DNA of 64,000 bases from Phocoena phocoena (GCF_963924675.1 NC_089239.1:7429001-7493000), one strand, 5' to 3'. Positions 45,301-56,834 are shown, counted from the first letter of the stretch. Made by a program: numbers and translations. Notes: generated by a model from the sequence alone, not told the origin.

Positions 45301-45720
45301 ACTTCCACACTTAAAGCTCAATTTTGTTTGGGTTCAGTTTTGTAAAGAGCTTCACGATTACTAATTATTATTATGAGGCTCTTATTCTAGTCTCAATGGA
45401 TCTTTCAAATAATCACTTCAACCCATGCTTTCCTCTAAATTAATCAGTAGTTTGACTAATCGGTGTGCTTATTTAAGGCCAAGGTACTCTAAAGGAGGAC
45501 ACGTACAAATAAGTTTTGAATTACTCCAATGAAAGAAAAACGCATGTGTACAAAGAAGTTTTTAGGAGTAAACATGTAGGTTTACTTTTACTGTAGGAAA
45601 AGAAAAAACACCTGAAATCAATGTAAATGTTTAATAATACGTGATGAGCTAAGAGAATTTTAGTATATTATTTTGACTACTATGTAACTATTACAAATAA
45701 TAAATGTTGGCATTATGGAA
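45301..45720. other. Unassigned AT-rich stretch
   Basis: Nothing recognised. Confidence 0.35.
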
Positions 45721-45900
45721 CAAAATCTATTCTTTCAATCAATATATATTGAGCGCCTAGTGGGTGCTGGGCACCGTAATTAATGATCGGCATAAAAAGA
45801 CAGATGGGGCTTTGTTCCTTGTTCTTATGGTGCCTATAATCCCATGGAAGAGATGGCCTTATAAACATGAAACAGTGTTTACAAAGTACATAAGAAATTA
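45721..45900 (-). mobile_element. L2 3' end, minus strand
   Basis: 'tcaatcaatatatattgagcgcctagtgggtgctgggcaccg' and 'gacagatggggctttgttccttgttcttatggtgcctataatc' are the reverse-complement L2 terminus and upstream text. Confidence 0.75.
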
Positions 45901-45977
45901 GAATGGCAAATTTTTATATATCCAAATTTTCTATAATGAACTTGTATTATATGTATAATAAAAGTAGTAAATTCTTG

Positions 45978-46206
45978 TAATACAGGTTTTTTGGTTTTTT
46001 TTTTACGATACACAGGCCTCTCACTGTTGTGGCCTCTCCCATTGCGGAGCACAGGCTCCAGACTGGCAGGCTCAGTGGCCATGGCTCACGGGCCCAGCCG
46101 CTCCGCGGCATGTGGGATCTTCCCGGACCGGGGCACGAACCTGTGTCCCCTGCATCGGCAGGCGGACTCTCAACCACTGCGCCACCAGGGAAGCCCTATA
46201 ATACAG
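45978..46206 (-). mobile_element. Cetacean SINE (short form), minus strand, with target duplication
   Basis: The body is 45995-46196: poly(T) at 45995-46004, reverse-complement tail domain, B-box complement in 'ggggcacgaacc', and head complement 'actgcgccaccagggaagccc'. The 8-bp repeats TAATACAG lie at 45978-45985 and 46199-46206, and following T runs may extend them. The head CpG is intact. Confidence 0.93.
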
Positions 46207-46285
46207 TTTTTTACACTATGTAAAAAAATATATATAATTATTGGAGGAGAACACAAAACAGTGAAAATCGTTGTGTTAGGGTAAT

Positions 46286-46812
46286 CCTACTGTGATGGTT
46301 AGTTTTATACGTTTACTTGGTCAGGTTCTCACATCTGGTGATTTCATCAAACACTAATGGTGGGACTGCTGTGGAATATTTTGTAGATGTGATGAACATC
46401 TAATATTATTTGAATTTATGTAAAGGAGATGAGCCTTGATAATGTGGGTGGGCCTCATCCAATCAGTTGAAGGCCTTAGGAGCAAAAACTGAGGTTTCCC
46501 AGAGAAGCTTTGCTTCAAAATTGTGGCATTGACCCCTGCCTGACTTTCCAACCTGCTGGCTGGCCTTATAGATTTCAGATATGCCAGCCTCCACAATTTT
46601 GTGAACCAATTCCTTAAAATATACTTCTTTATTTCATATATATTATTATTATTTATATTATTTAATATAGATTCATATATGATATATTATTATATGTGTT
46701 ATATTTTTACATATTATATATTATTTCATATATATATCTATGAGAAATGCACACACACACAAGTATCTCCCATTGGCTCTGTTTTTTGGAGTACCTGGAC
46801 TGATTCACCTAC
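46286..46812 (+). mobile_element. ERVL-class (MLT2-type) solo LTR with perfect 5-bp target duplication
   Basis: The LTR is 46291-46807 (517 bp), starting TGTGATGGTTAGTTTTATAC and ending GGACTGATTCA (TG…CA). Diagnostic MLT2-type text: 'aatgtgggtgggcctcatccaatcagttgaaggccttag', 'atgccagcctccacaattttgtgaaccaattccttaaaata', an AT/CA-rich region, and 'cccattggctctgttttttggag'. CCTAC flanks it on both sides (46286-46290 and 46808-46812), the 5-bp duplication expected for ERVL. No internal genes, so it is a recombined solo LTR. Confidence 0.92.
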
Positions 46813-47375
46813 TAAACTTTTTTCTTTTAAACAGTCCTTAATTTAATATTGGTTTTATCGTGTATCATTTCTTTATAGTCTCTCCTGTCCTTACTGTAAC
46901 TAGACTCCTCTTTGGGTATCTTTTCTCAGCCCTCCAAGAACTTCTACCTACTGTTGGTCTACAGATTCCCAAAGGCTGTACAGGCTCTAACGGAGGTGAA
47001 GGCTGGACTGTATTAGCTTGCGTGGTGTCTTTTTTCCCTTCCAACTGGCTGCCGGTCAGTGGGTCAATGCCGATGGCTGCTCTCAGTCTCAAGGCCAGAG
47101 CAGCTCCATGAACTCCTCTGTCGGCCCTTCCTTAGATCCCAGAGAGCTGTGCTCCCAGCAAGGAATGGGTGTCTGTTAAGGACAGTCCTTTAGTCTGGCT
47201 AAGATTAGCACAGATGTCCCAGGAGCACTGGTGAGTGTGCTGCCTTTGGCGTTCATTCATCTCCATCCTGCCTAAATGGGGATTGAAGAGTGACATCTAA
47301 CTGTTCAGCTCTCCAGCCCAAAGCATAGTCTGTATTTCTTGAGAGGTACAGACACTGTTGAAAGGATACAGGCTC
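46813..47375. other. Unassigned stretch
   Basis: No family recognised. Confidence 0.35.
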
Positions 47376-47590
47376 CGTGGACAAAACATTAGATTTCAGT
47401 TTTAACTCAACTACTTTCTGGCTGTGTGACTATGTCCAGGTTACTTAACCTCTCTGTGACTCAGCTGTAAAGTGGGGATGCTAATTCAACCAAACCTGCA
47501 GGGTTGTGGTGAAGATATCAAATAGAATGTGAATTTTCTAGTGCATAGCAAGGGTCCCACAGATGGTAATTGCTATTTCTATATGCCTGA
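47376..47590 (+). mobile_element. MIR SINE relic, plus strand
   Basis: 'actactttctggctgtgtgactatgtccaggttacttaacctctctgtgactcagctgtaaagtggggatgc' then 'cagggttgtggtgaagatatcaaatag' is a clear MIR in sense. Confidence 0.88.
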
Positions 47591-47719
47591 ACTTGAGGGT
47601 AGACTTTGGGAAAAGTTTTTGATGCATGTCAACCACCTAATAAGTAGAGACCCTGGTCCATCCCCACCTTCCAGATCTGACTGAGGATAAAGAAGCCACT
47701 GTCAAAGCACACTGAACCC

Positions 47720-48330
47720 TCAAAAGAAACATGGATTTTATTGTCATTTAATGCTAACATGTTAGCAAAGATAATAGATTAATCAAGTCTACAAATAAGT
47801 AGGGAAAAATTTACCATCACCCAGAAATTTTGTTTTGCAAAATTTCCTCTTTGGCCAGAAGGTATGCAGACAGTAAATAAATAGCCTTCCCGCACCCCCC
47901 TCTACTTGGCATCTTATTTATAATTAACGTGGGGAGGTGGGCAGGTGTCTATTTGCACCATAACAACCATATGTTTCAAGGCCAAGGACTCAACTCCAGT
48001 TAGCTTTCACATACCTGCATGTGGATTATCCACCTGATGAAGCATCTTCTGGGAAATTTTTAATCCAAAACAGGCTCTCTCCTAGCACCCCCTCTCCCTG
48101 CTCTCCTTCCCTCAGCCCTCACCCAGCTGATGTGTGCGTAGGAAATGCAAACTAATTTTAAAATTCGCTGGAGCAAAACACCATTAGAATGGTTAAGTCT
48201 GCTGCCAAAAATAAAATCAGCTAATGCATTTCATATATTTAGATTTCCAAAATTAAGTTGAAATGATGCTTTAGTTCGTCCAAAGTTTGGGCTTTATCCA
48301 CATCACCCCATATCTCTGCTAATTGACCCT
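47720..48330. promoter_or_regulatory. Candidate conserved noncoding element
   Basis: A repeat-free 600-bp block with many ordered AT words: 'gataatagattaatcaag', 'cttatttataattaacg', an E-box CAGCTGATG at 48124-48132, then ATGCAAA at 48145-48151 directly followed by CTAATTTT, 'aaatcagctaatgcatttcatatatttag', and 'ctgctaattgaccc'. The E-box, octamer-like and TAAT words within 40 bp look like a compact enhancer core. No reading frame. Confidence 0.5.
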
Positions 48331-48965
48331 ACTTTTTTTCTGGCAGCGATAAATTTGATTTTCTTGTAACCTTTTCCATACCCCAGGGTGATGTTTTTAC
48401 TCTCTCATCCTGCCGAAGCGAGGTCACGAGCCCTGTTGAAGACGGTGGAGAAGAAACTCCCCTGTGTTGGGGAGAAGAAGACAACAAACAGAGCAGCTCT
48501 GTCTCAACCAAGGCTCCTCCATTCTTTAGTCCCTCTACCAAGCCTGGCCAGACAGTGAGGGGCCCAGCTGGGGAAAGGGGACCCAGTAAAACCAGGGGCG
48601 GGCACCAAAAGAGATACAATCAAGGCTCCAAAGATGTGCTGCTGCCTTCAAAGAGCTCAGAGTCTCTTTGGAGAGACAAGATTAGCCTGGCAGTATAACA
48701 CACATCATAGAATAAAATTAATTGCCAAATGGGTGGCATAGACTCTAAGGAGAAACTCCAGGGAGTGATCATCTGTGAGGACGGGATTTGTCTTCATGAT
48801 GGAGGAAGCACCTGAGTTAGGAGCCGGCTAGATTGTGGTGTGTGTGGGGGGGCAGTTCTGGTGAAAGAGTCAACCGGAACAAATGTGTAGAAATGAGCAG
48901 GTGTAGACAAGAGAAGTCAGCCTGTCTGAAAGAGGAGCACTGCAGAAGGGAGTTGTCGAAAATAC
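48331..48965. other. Unassigned stretch
   Basis: Nothing recognised. Confidence 0.35.
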
Positions 48966-49990
48966 AGGTGTGCTAAGACTCTTGGTTGCAAGCAACAGTA
49001 AACAATCTGATCTACTTTAAGAAAAAAGGGGAATTTATTTTAGGACTACAAGGGAGTCTCCTGGGACCCGAGACAAGAAAAGTCCAGCTCACCACAATAT
49101 GAACTTGGACATATTAATATAGTTTATGGTGTATTTTTATCTTTATAATTTTACTTCTCCATCTTTCCTAACTTATTTTTATATTTCTTTAAATCTCGAG
49201 AAAGAGACCCATTTGGATAACACATTTTGTACCATTATATTTTCTTTCTTTCTCCTTCTGCTGACTAACTGGTATTTCCTACTCTTTTACTATATTAGGA
49301 AAATATCGCAAGCATCTTATCTTGTAGTCAACACAAGACTTCCTTTACATGGCATTGAAATTCAGCCTTTGTTTGAACAATTGAGAGCTCATTGCTTTGT
49401 AAGGCATCCCATTTCATTGTGAGCTGAGCTTGTTAGCAAGTTGACTCTGAAATTATAATGATTTAATTGTAGGATCCCCACTTGTTTATACTTTACATCA
49501 AAAGAGAGCTTTGAGTTTGTCACTCTTCTGCTTAAGCTCCACAAATGGTGCCCAATCACCTTATAAATTTAGAAAAAAAAAGAAACGAAAGGAAGGGAAT
49601 TTGTTTTAAGGATATGAGGGAGTCTCATGGGACCGAAGGACTCACGGGTGCAAAGAAAATCATACCAGGACCCAGGAGGCTCTTACTGTGCCTCTGGTCT
49701 CCACTTCTCTGAATCTGTTTCTGCATTCTTGGGGCAGATAATCGCTGCCCTCAGCATCTTTTCTAATTCTCTTGCAGCTTACTGCCTGTTATTCTGCCTC
49801 AATTCCAAATTCCTGGGAGAGAGAGAACCCAAGTGGTCTAGGTCTGGTCCAATCAGTTATGATGGGGTGGGAGGGTTCACATAGCACAAGAGAAAACAGG
49901 GCTGCTGGTGCGCCTCCTGGGGGTGGGGGTGTGTGTGGAGCAGCCCTAGAAAAGGAGGAAAGAATTGATCGGGTAAGTGAGTAAAATGGG
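48966..49990. mobile_element. Split or duplicated medium-reiterated repeat
   Basis: 48966-49075 ('gctaagactcttggttgcaagcaacagtaaac…', 'ggaatttattttaggactac') and 49570-49990 ('gggaatttgttttaaggatatg…', 'ttgcagcttactgcc', 'ggtctggtccaatcagttatgatgggg') look like the start and the body of a common mammalian repeat ('tctttggttgcaagtgacagaaacc…gaatttattggctc…ccaatcactgtggcc'). A similar segment of about 38 bp occurs at 49031-49069 and 49597-49634. The 500 bp between is AT-rich, with a possible L2 scrap near 49500-49570. Confidence 0.4.
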
Positions 49991-50164
49991 CTAAGACAGG
50001 CCTCCTGCCATTCGATTCTTCCAGTCTTTGAGGAAAATCGCGTGAAAATATTTCAGTTGGCTGGGGTTCTAGAGGGTTACCTCACTTTCCGCCAATATTG
50101 AAAAATGCAGATGTTTGAAGCCGAGGAATTGAGTTGTGATCACTCACTTCATAAAGGGGATTAT

Positions 50165-50500
50165 TCACTTTGGGGGAGATGTACCAGGATTCCTTTCCAC
50201 TTCAAATGATATTTTTCCCATCATGCCTCTGATTATGCTCACCTGCTCTGTAATGCGTCTGCTTCCCTTGATTTGGGGGCCTTCCCCCAGTGGAATCCAG
50301 GATCCCTCCCCTGGCACCCTCAGTGCTGGCAGGGCCTGGCAGGAAGTGATGCTCATGGCGTCTGGCCAATGGCTGCCCACTGGCTAGAGCATGAACTTCC
50401 GGAGGGCAGCGATATGCCCTCGGCTCCTTTGTAGCCGTCCAGTGTCTGACTCAGTGCTGGTCACCCGGCCATGCTGATGAACACTTACTGAGCTGCCTGA
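50165..50500 (+). mobile_element. L2 3' relic, plus strand (weak)
   Basis: 'agagcatgaacttccggagggcagcgatatgccc', 'gtgtctgactcagtgctgg' and 'gatgaacacttactgagctgcctgagtaaa' follow the L2 end. The upstream part is uncertain. Confidence 0.45.
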
Positions 50501-51000
50501 GTAAAGCCAATTTCCAGATATAAGCAATTCCTAGCCAAGGAGTAGCTGAAGGAAAATATAGCTTTATTGTAAGCAAGGGAAATAGGCATAAGTCCTTTCC
50601 TGCAAAAACATTATATATGGCACTGCTTCTCCTGGTTCTGCCAGCAGTCTCTTAGGGGCTGGATGACCCCAACTCCTGTTTTGTCTCAGGACATACTTGG
50701 ACTGGATCCACCTCACACAGGGCCCTGAAACCTTATTTACGTCCCCTTGCCAAAGGTGAACCTTGTGCCAGTCAGACCCAGGTGCCACCACCTCCCTTTG
50801 GGAAGGACAGGAAGCTGCCTCTGGTCACCAGAGAGAAAAACCTCACCCCTTTCACGGAGGCCTTGAGGGTGCTGGCTAGCAAGGAGGAGGACCGTCCACC
50901 GTCCACCTCCGGCCCCCATACTCAGCCCTCTAAACAGAGCCTGAGGTGAAAGTCTGTCCAGGGGACGGCCCACCCTGGCGAACTCCCTGCCTTGCATGTG
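50501..51000. other. Unassigned stretch
   Basis: No family recognised. Confidence 0.35.
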
Positions 51001-52240
51001 AAGAAGGCGACAAATGAGACAAAATGAAAAATATAATGATGCATATTATATTAATCATCCTCCCTTTTTCTGACACCATAAATCTTCTCTTTAAACTCCT
51101 GGTGGTGATTGCATCATCTCCCTCTCTCCTCGAAACAGCACAGATTAAGATAAAGTGATGGTGCTGTGTCAAAGAGAGCTTTACTGCCACACTTGGGATA
51201 CGAAGAGAGAGGTTAATTTATCATCACTGGGGAGAACTGACAGGAGAGAGATATACTACCGAAAGGGGGTTTAGCACAGGCCCAAGAAACTTCACACTAT
51301 TTTTACCATCTGTCACATGCTCTAATAAAGCAGGGCAAAATATGAAGAAAGGAAAAATGAACTATCAAACACTGATGTAATGCAGCCCATAAATCTAATT
51401 TAATTACTTTGCATGGAGACAGGTCCTCGAGTCTGTGTGAATATACTGGATTTTCTTGGCAACTTAACAACTAAGTGTTTTAATAACATCACACTATAAT
51501 TTATTCTGCTTGAAACACAAAACCCCTTTTGTGAGAGTTTCATTTTTGAGAACTGTTAATTTTTTCGGCTAATGTCAAAACTGGCATAAATTCACATGTG
51601 AACTTGAAGCCTGACTGTGAAAAAGGCTTAGGTTACTGCCTGCCTTTTCATTGTTGGCACTTTTCCCCTCTTCTGCATGCATTAGAAATAATTGGGCTTT
51701 GTTGATGACTTAGGTGAGGAGAGTTGTCTTGCAATTAGATTTTAATATAATGACAAATGGTGTGCGAGAGGGAAAGCTTTGTAAAATATAAAGAGGTAAG
51801 AAAATGCAATGGGAAAAAATGAATTCCCCATTTTCCAGAGCAACAGCCAAACCCAAAGGGCAGTATTCTTGGAACCAGGCTGTCCCTGGGACCATGAGAA
51901 TTTCACTCCGGAGGATGTAAGATCTCAGGGCTAAAAGGATGCTGGGAATGCAGGTCTGCCCTAGAGGGAGCCACTGGGAGCAGAAAATAAATCAAAAATA
52001 AAATTAATATTCATCGGGTGTCTTCCCGAATTTGGATGCAGTTACAGAAATTATTGTTAATAATGAAAGCCATATATCAAAGGTTATAAAATTCATCTGT
52101 GCTAGGACACTATTTTTTTAGGCTTTGTTCTGAACCATTAAAGATGACATATTGCATTTGTGTGCCTCTGTGTATAATAAGATACATTTAAGTATGATTC
52201 TAACCTAAACTGACAATTTTGGCATTGAACCTGAGTCCTT
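51001..52240. promoter_or_regulatory. Large candidate conserved noncoding block
   Basis: About 1.2 kb without any recognised repeat, AT-rich with many words such as 'cataaatctaatttaattac' (51389-51408), 'caattagattttaatataatgac', 'aaaattaatattcatcggg' and 'attattgttaataatg'. This is the longest repeat-free block in an otherwise repeat-filled window. No open frame of interest. Constraint is inferred from the absence of insertions. Confidence 0.45.
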
Positions 52241-53314
52241 AAATGGGGGCTGTGACACTACCATCCAGAGGAGGTTAGGCTGAACTCATCTGTTCTCTCA
52301 TGACCTCGCTGGTAGGGCAGGATGGATGGGGAATTAATTTGTTAGATCATAAGTGCTTCATGTTGGGAAAATAAAACTCTCAGTCTCTTGACAAATTCAA
52401 TTGAAATATAATTTGGGGGAAAAAAAGGTAAAAAAGAAACCCAAACAACCTATTCCCCTGTACTCCTCCCCAAACCCCAAACTCTCACATGAAAAGAAAC
52501 CCAAAATGTCGAGATACATAATCTGGTGGAGTTCGTTTCTTTACGCCTTTAGCAACACTTAATAAATCCTTACTACATGGAAATCTCTGGAGGACACAGT
52601 TTGGAGGCATTTGTAGTCTAGCAGCACAGATACATTAGACAGAAGAAAAGCCTGTATTTACTACATTCTAAGAAACTTTAACCTTTATCAGTGGGTCCAC
52701 GGCGAGGGCAGATATAGAGCTGGTCGTGGTATGGACTTTGGATAAAACAGAAGTGATTCATCTGGAAAATTCTAACAAGTATCAAAGCCATCAGGAAATG
52801 GGCCACATATGCGTATTGTTGAATATTTATTGAGTGTCACTGGTGTTTTGCTATATGTTAAATATCTAGATGGATTCAAGGGCCTTGAAGCCAGGAAACC
52901 GAGGTGCAAAGGTTTTCACAGAAGTGCTTTCAAATAAATTTCCCCTCATGCTTTTTTTTTTCTGAAGTTCACATTCCCCTGTTCAGACTTGGAAAACTCT
53001 CAATTCTTGTGGTTTCTTGTTCTGTGGAATTTGTGTGGGAGAAAAATGTACAACCTTGAACTCTGAATGAAGCTCAGTGTGAAGAGAGGTGGTTTTCAGC
53101 TGTGCTGTTTCAAACGCTCTCATTGGTATTTTTAAGGACTTCCCACATATTCGGTTACTGACCTGGGGCCTGGAAGAGTGAACATTAAAAATTAAAAAAA
53201 AAAAAATCAAACTACCAGCACTTTTACTTATGAAATGACTTGGTTATAGGCCAACTATCCAACAGCCTTAAAATTAGTGTGCAAATTGAGAGTTTGAAGG
53301 GTTTCTTTTTTGGC
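52241..53314. other. Unassigned stretch
   Basis: No family recognised; short poly(A) runs at 52420 and 53194 may be remnants of unrecognised retroposons. Confidence 0.35.
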
Positions 53315-53455
53315 ATTTTGATTTCCTCATCTGAAAAATGGGGCTATTAATACCTACCTCCTGGGGTGATTGTGAGGTTTAAATGCGCCATGCAGGTGAA
53401 GCATCCAGCTTGCTAAAATGATGGCTGCAATTATTATTTTATATTATTTTGATTT
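53315..53455 (+). mobile_element. MIR SINE 3' half, plus strand
   Basis: 'tttcctcatctgaaaaatggggctattaatacctacctcctggggtgattgtgaggtttaaatg' is the MIR centre and tail. Confidence 0.88.
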
Positions 53456-54711
53456 TGCTCTCCCTCCTTCTCTTCCTCTGGCATTTCTAATCAGCCCCCT
53501 CTCCCCTCCCCACCCCGTTAAAGTACTTTTTTTTGCAGACCTGCTGGAATCCACTTCATTCAGCCTCCCCCTTCTGGCCCAGCTGCAGACTGCAGCTACG
53601 TCACTTAAAAAAAAATACCTTCAAAATAGGGAATGTTAAAAAAAAAACATCAGGTGAACCCAGGGTGTTTTCTGGAAATGAACCTTATGAAGGATGCACT
53701 GGGCAGAAACGAAAAGAAGCCCAAGCTCTGTGTGTGCTCCACAGCAAAACAAGAAACTGCAGAGGAGTCCAGGTTCTCAGAAGTCCAGGAAAGCGTTTCC
53801 AGTCAAGGCGCGTGGGGATGGGGAATACCCCAGCAGATAAAAGGCCAGCAAAATTTATAGCGCTGCCTCCTTTAATCGGTAACTGTTAGCCTAAGTGCCC
53901 TGACACAAGGTGAACTTGACCTTTCCTATAAAACCGTTGAACGTGAACTCTCCGTGCCGCTCCCAGGCTCTTCGTATTCTTCTTTCAACAGGTACCTTGC
54001 TGGGCAGACTGGCTCTGCCCTCAAGAAGCACTGAGTGGACGAAAGGACACGGACACAGACTCCCTAAACCACAATATGATGTAAAAACCACGAGGTGATC
54101 AGAATCTGAGCAAAGTTCTGCAGGAACGGGGCACACACTTACAGAGGAACCGGGGAAGCTTTCTAAGGCTATCTTTGGAGCTGGGGATAGAAAGATGAGC
54201 AGCATTTGTCCCAGGTACAGCAGTGGGAGGAACGGCATTTCTGGCAGAGAGCACAGCATAAGCGGAGACTAGGAAGTGACTAGTCGATAACTGATCGTGA
54301 TGGCTTAGAGGCCCCCGTGGTCTGTGCTTTGCTGTTATGTAAGCTCACAGGCAGGGAGGAGGTGAGTAAAAGGGCCAGTAACTCTCTAGCTGTCCAGTTG
54401 CCTAGACCTTCTTCTTCAAGTCCAAGGGTCCAAGGAACAGAGAGATTGAGAAGATCTGTTGGGTTCTGCCCATCTGCACAAGCCCTGGTTCCAGAAGTTC
54501 TTGTGAATGTCATCTGACCTCCAGAAAGGGACCCTGAGGATTGCTGGCCAAGCTTGCCAGTGTCCCTTTGGACAAGGAGGTGTTGGTTTTGATGTACCGG
54601 GAGGGCCTGAAAATCCCCACTCCTGGACGACGCATTCCTGCGAACCAGAGCAAAGCACTTTGTTGAAGCATCATCACCTAGGTAACCCCGGGGAGAGGTC
54701 ATGGTCACCAC
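53456..54711. other. Unassigned stretch
   Basis: Frames on both strands (53533-53889, 53891-54259, 54280-54717) overlap one another and have no domain. A7-A9 runs at 53607-53648 could be old tails. Confidence 0.4.
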
Positions 54712-54930
54712 GGCCATTTACTGAACATTCCTCCTGGACCCACCACTGTTCTAAGTGCTCCACTAAGTCCTCATAACACACCAAGAGAGTAGGTTTATTA
54801 TCGCTTAACCATTTTACTAAGGAAGAAACTGGCTCAGACAGGGGGGGTGCCTTGCCCAAACTCACACAGCCAAGAAGGACCAGAGCACCATTCTGACCAG
54901 CCCAGAGCCTGTACTCCCAACCAACTTCCT
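54712..54930 (-). mobile_element. MIR SINE relic, minus strand
   Basis: 'ccatttactgaacattcctcctggacccaccactgttctaagtgctcc', 'accattttactaaggaagaaactggctcagacag', 'gccttgcccaaactcacacagcc' is a well-preserved reverse-complement MIR. Confidence 0.9.
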
Positions 54931-54954
54931 ATATCCACCCAAGAGAGTGAAACA

Positions 54955-55180
54955 ACCAGGACACACTTACTATGCTAGATGCTTCCTTTAGGTACAGCAT
55001 CACACGGTGTAATCAGCATGACAGTTCTGCGAGACAGGCATCATTTCGCAGATGTGGAAACTGAGGCTCCGAAAGATTAACTGATCGTCAAATAGCCAGT
55101 AACTGATGAAAGTGGCATTTCAGCTGAGATGTGCCTGAACCTGAAAGCTGAGGTCCTTTCCACTCTTGCACGCTGAATTT
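54955..55180 (-). mobile_element. Second MIR SINE relic, minus strand
   Basis: 'acacttactatgctagatgcttcc', 'tcatttcgcagatgtggaaactgaggctccgaaagattaac', 'gaaagctgaggtcctttccactc' is a second reverse-complement MIR 25-30 bp after the first, in the same orientation. Confidence 0.85.
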
Positions 55181-55556
55181 CCAAGAAAGGATCTCGGTAG
55201 CTGCTTCATCTTTTCCTGCCATTCAAGGAGGTAGGCATTTCACTGAACAACTGCTCCCCTCGCTAATGACCATCCAGGAAGATCCTCTCTACTCCCTCTC
55301 TGGACTGCAAGGCTGATCTGTACGTCTAAGATGGTGTATCCTGGACGCTGGTGATCTTTGTCCCCCTGCCCAAAGTTTTCCAAATAGGGTGAAGGCAAAC
55401 TCCACGCAGTTTCCGTGGGTGGGAAGTGAGTCATATATACAGGGGAACCTTATTTTAGTAGAACTCAAGAGCCAAAGTAAAGTAGCGCTGTTCACCTTTA
55501 GAGAAGGAATATTCGTAAGCTACTGATAAGTAGGGAGCTCCTATAGTGTGTTTAGA

Positions 55557-55905
55557 CAGGGGATCAGCAAACATTTTCTGCAAGTGGCCAGATAGCAGAT
55601 ATTTCAGTCTTTGCCGAACTTATACATCTTGCACATAATGTCATGTGTCTCTGTCACAACTATTCCATCGTGCACGGTAGTGCAAAAGCAGCCATGGATA
55701 ATACGTACATGAAATCGCATGGCAATGTTCCAATAAACCCTTATTTATGGACGCTTGTATGTGAATTTCACGTAATTTTCATGCGTCACAATATATTCTT
55801 CTTTGATAGTGATATTTTCCAACCGCTAAAAAATGTGAGAACTAGCTCACGGGCCAGAACAAAAACTCACGGTGGACTGGGTTTGACCCACGGGTTGTTG
55901 TTGCA
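55557..55905 (-). mobile_element. hAT-Charlie-type DNA transposon relic, minus strand
   Basis: It begins CAGGGGATCAGCAAAC with 'tggccagatagcagatatttcag', then 'gtgcaaaagcagccatggataatacg', 'aatgttccaataaacccttatttatgg', 'gtgaatttcacgtaattttcatgcgtcac' and 'tagctcacgggcc', and ends near 'gggtttgacccacggg'. It is the longer relative of the copy at 25928-26145, in opposite orientation. The right terminal repeat is decayed. Confidence 0.8.
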
Positions 55906-56354
55906 TGGTTTAGTTTACAAAATTGTATTCTGTACTTGTTAGAAAATCGAGTGTGTAAATCAAAACACAAGCGACATCTCTTATAAACCACTTAAACACT
56001 CATCTACATTTTTGGAAAATCAATGCCTCATTAATTGAGTGCAATTGAATATATTTGCACCCTGGGGCCCACAGAAGGAAAAAATCATACCCTGCTGAAG
56101 AAAAGTTGGCACTTTCCCCACAAGACAGACTGAAGAGGGATTTACGGTGATGTCCTGCATGACGCTGACCGCTTGCCTCCAGTTTTTTTTTGCTAGGGAA
56201 ACATTCTGTCTGGAGTGTTCATGACTCTAGATAAAGTGTTGCCTGGCCAATCTTTAGACTGAGTTGCAATATCCCCCTTCGTATCAAAGGCTTTGTCTTC
56301 TCATTAAGGACTTCACACTCATTTTCAAGGTTTTCCTCCACCTTTTTTCAATCA
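55906..56354. other. Unassigned stretch
   Basis: No family recognised. Confidence 0.35.
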
Positions 56355-56506
56355 AGATTGGAAGGATGCCGGGACTTCTCTGGCAGTCTGGTGGTTAAGA
56401 CTCTGCGCTCCCAATGCAGGGCGCATGGGTTCGATCCCTGGTCGGGGAACTGAGATCCTGCAGGCCACACCAGGCGGCCAAAAAAAAAAAAGGTTGGAAA
56501 GATACC
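56355..56506 (+). mobile_element. Short tRNA-type cetartiodactyl SINE with 16-bp target duplication
   Basis: The body is 56371-56490 (120 bp): GGGACTTCTCTGGCAGTCTG head, a perfect B box GGTTCGATCCC near 56428, 'ggtcggggaactgagatcctgcaggcc', and a poly(A). Imperfect 16-bp repeats AGATTGGAAGGATGCC (56355-56370) and AGGTTGGAAAGATACC (56491-56506) flank it, with three transitions between them. It differs from the other SINEs in lacking the tail domain, and is an older, shorter subfamily. Confidence 0.9.
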
Positions 56507-56834
56507 ATTTCTGAAAGTCATTCACTAGCTTTCGGGAGAGCTGCAGCAGCTCTTGGGACCCTGTCAAAGAAGAAACTCCAACAGCTGAAGGACCCTGGTC
56601 TTCAGATAGCTCAAAGAAAGAGCAAAAGTTGAAACGTGGGAGAACTGTCCCTCTGAAGTCCTCTCCAGCAACGCTTTCTCCCCTCCGTTCTTTGGCTTGC
56701 CCTGATGGCTGGCATTTTCTCTAGAATTCAGTGAACTGGAGCCCACATTCCATAGCAGTAGTTTTGCTGTCTCAGCATCGACCCCCGCAACTCCTCTCGC
56801 CCCTCTTTTGCCACCAATTTCTTGTTAACTTAAA
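56507..56834. other. Unassigned spacer between two SINEs
   Basis: Nothing recognised. Confidence 0.35.
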
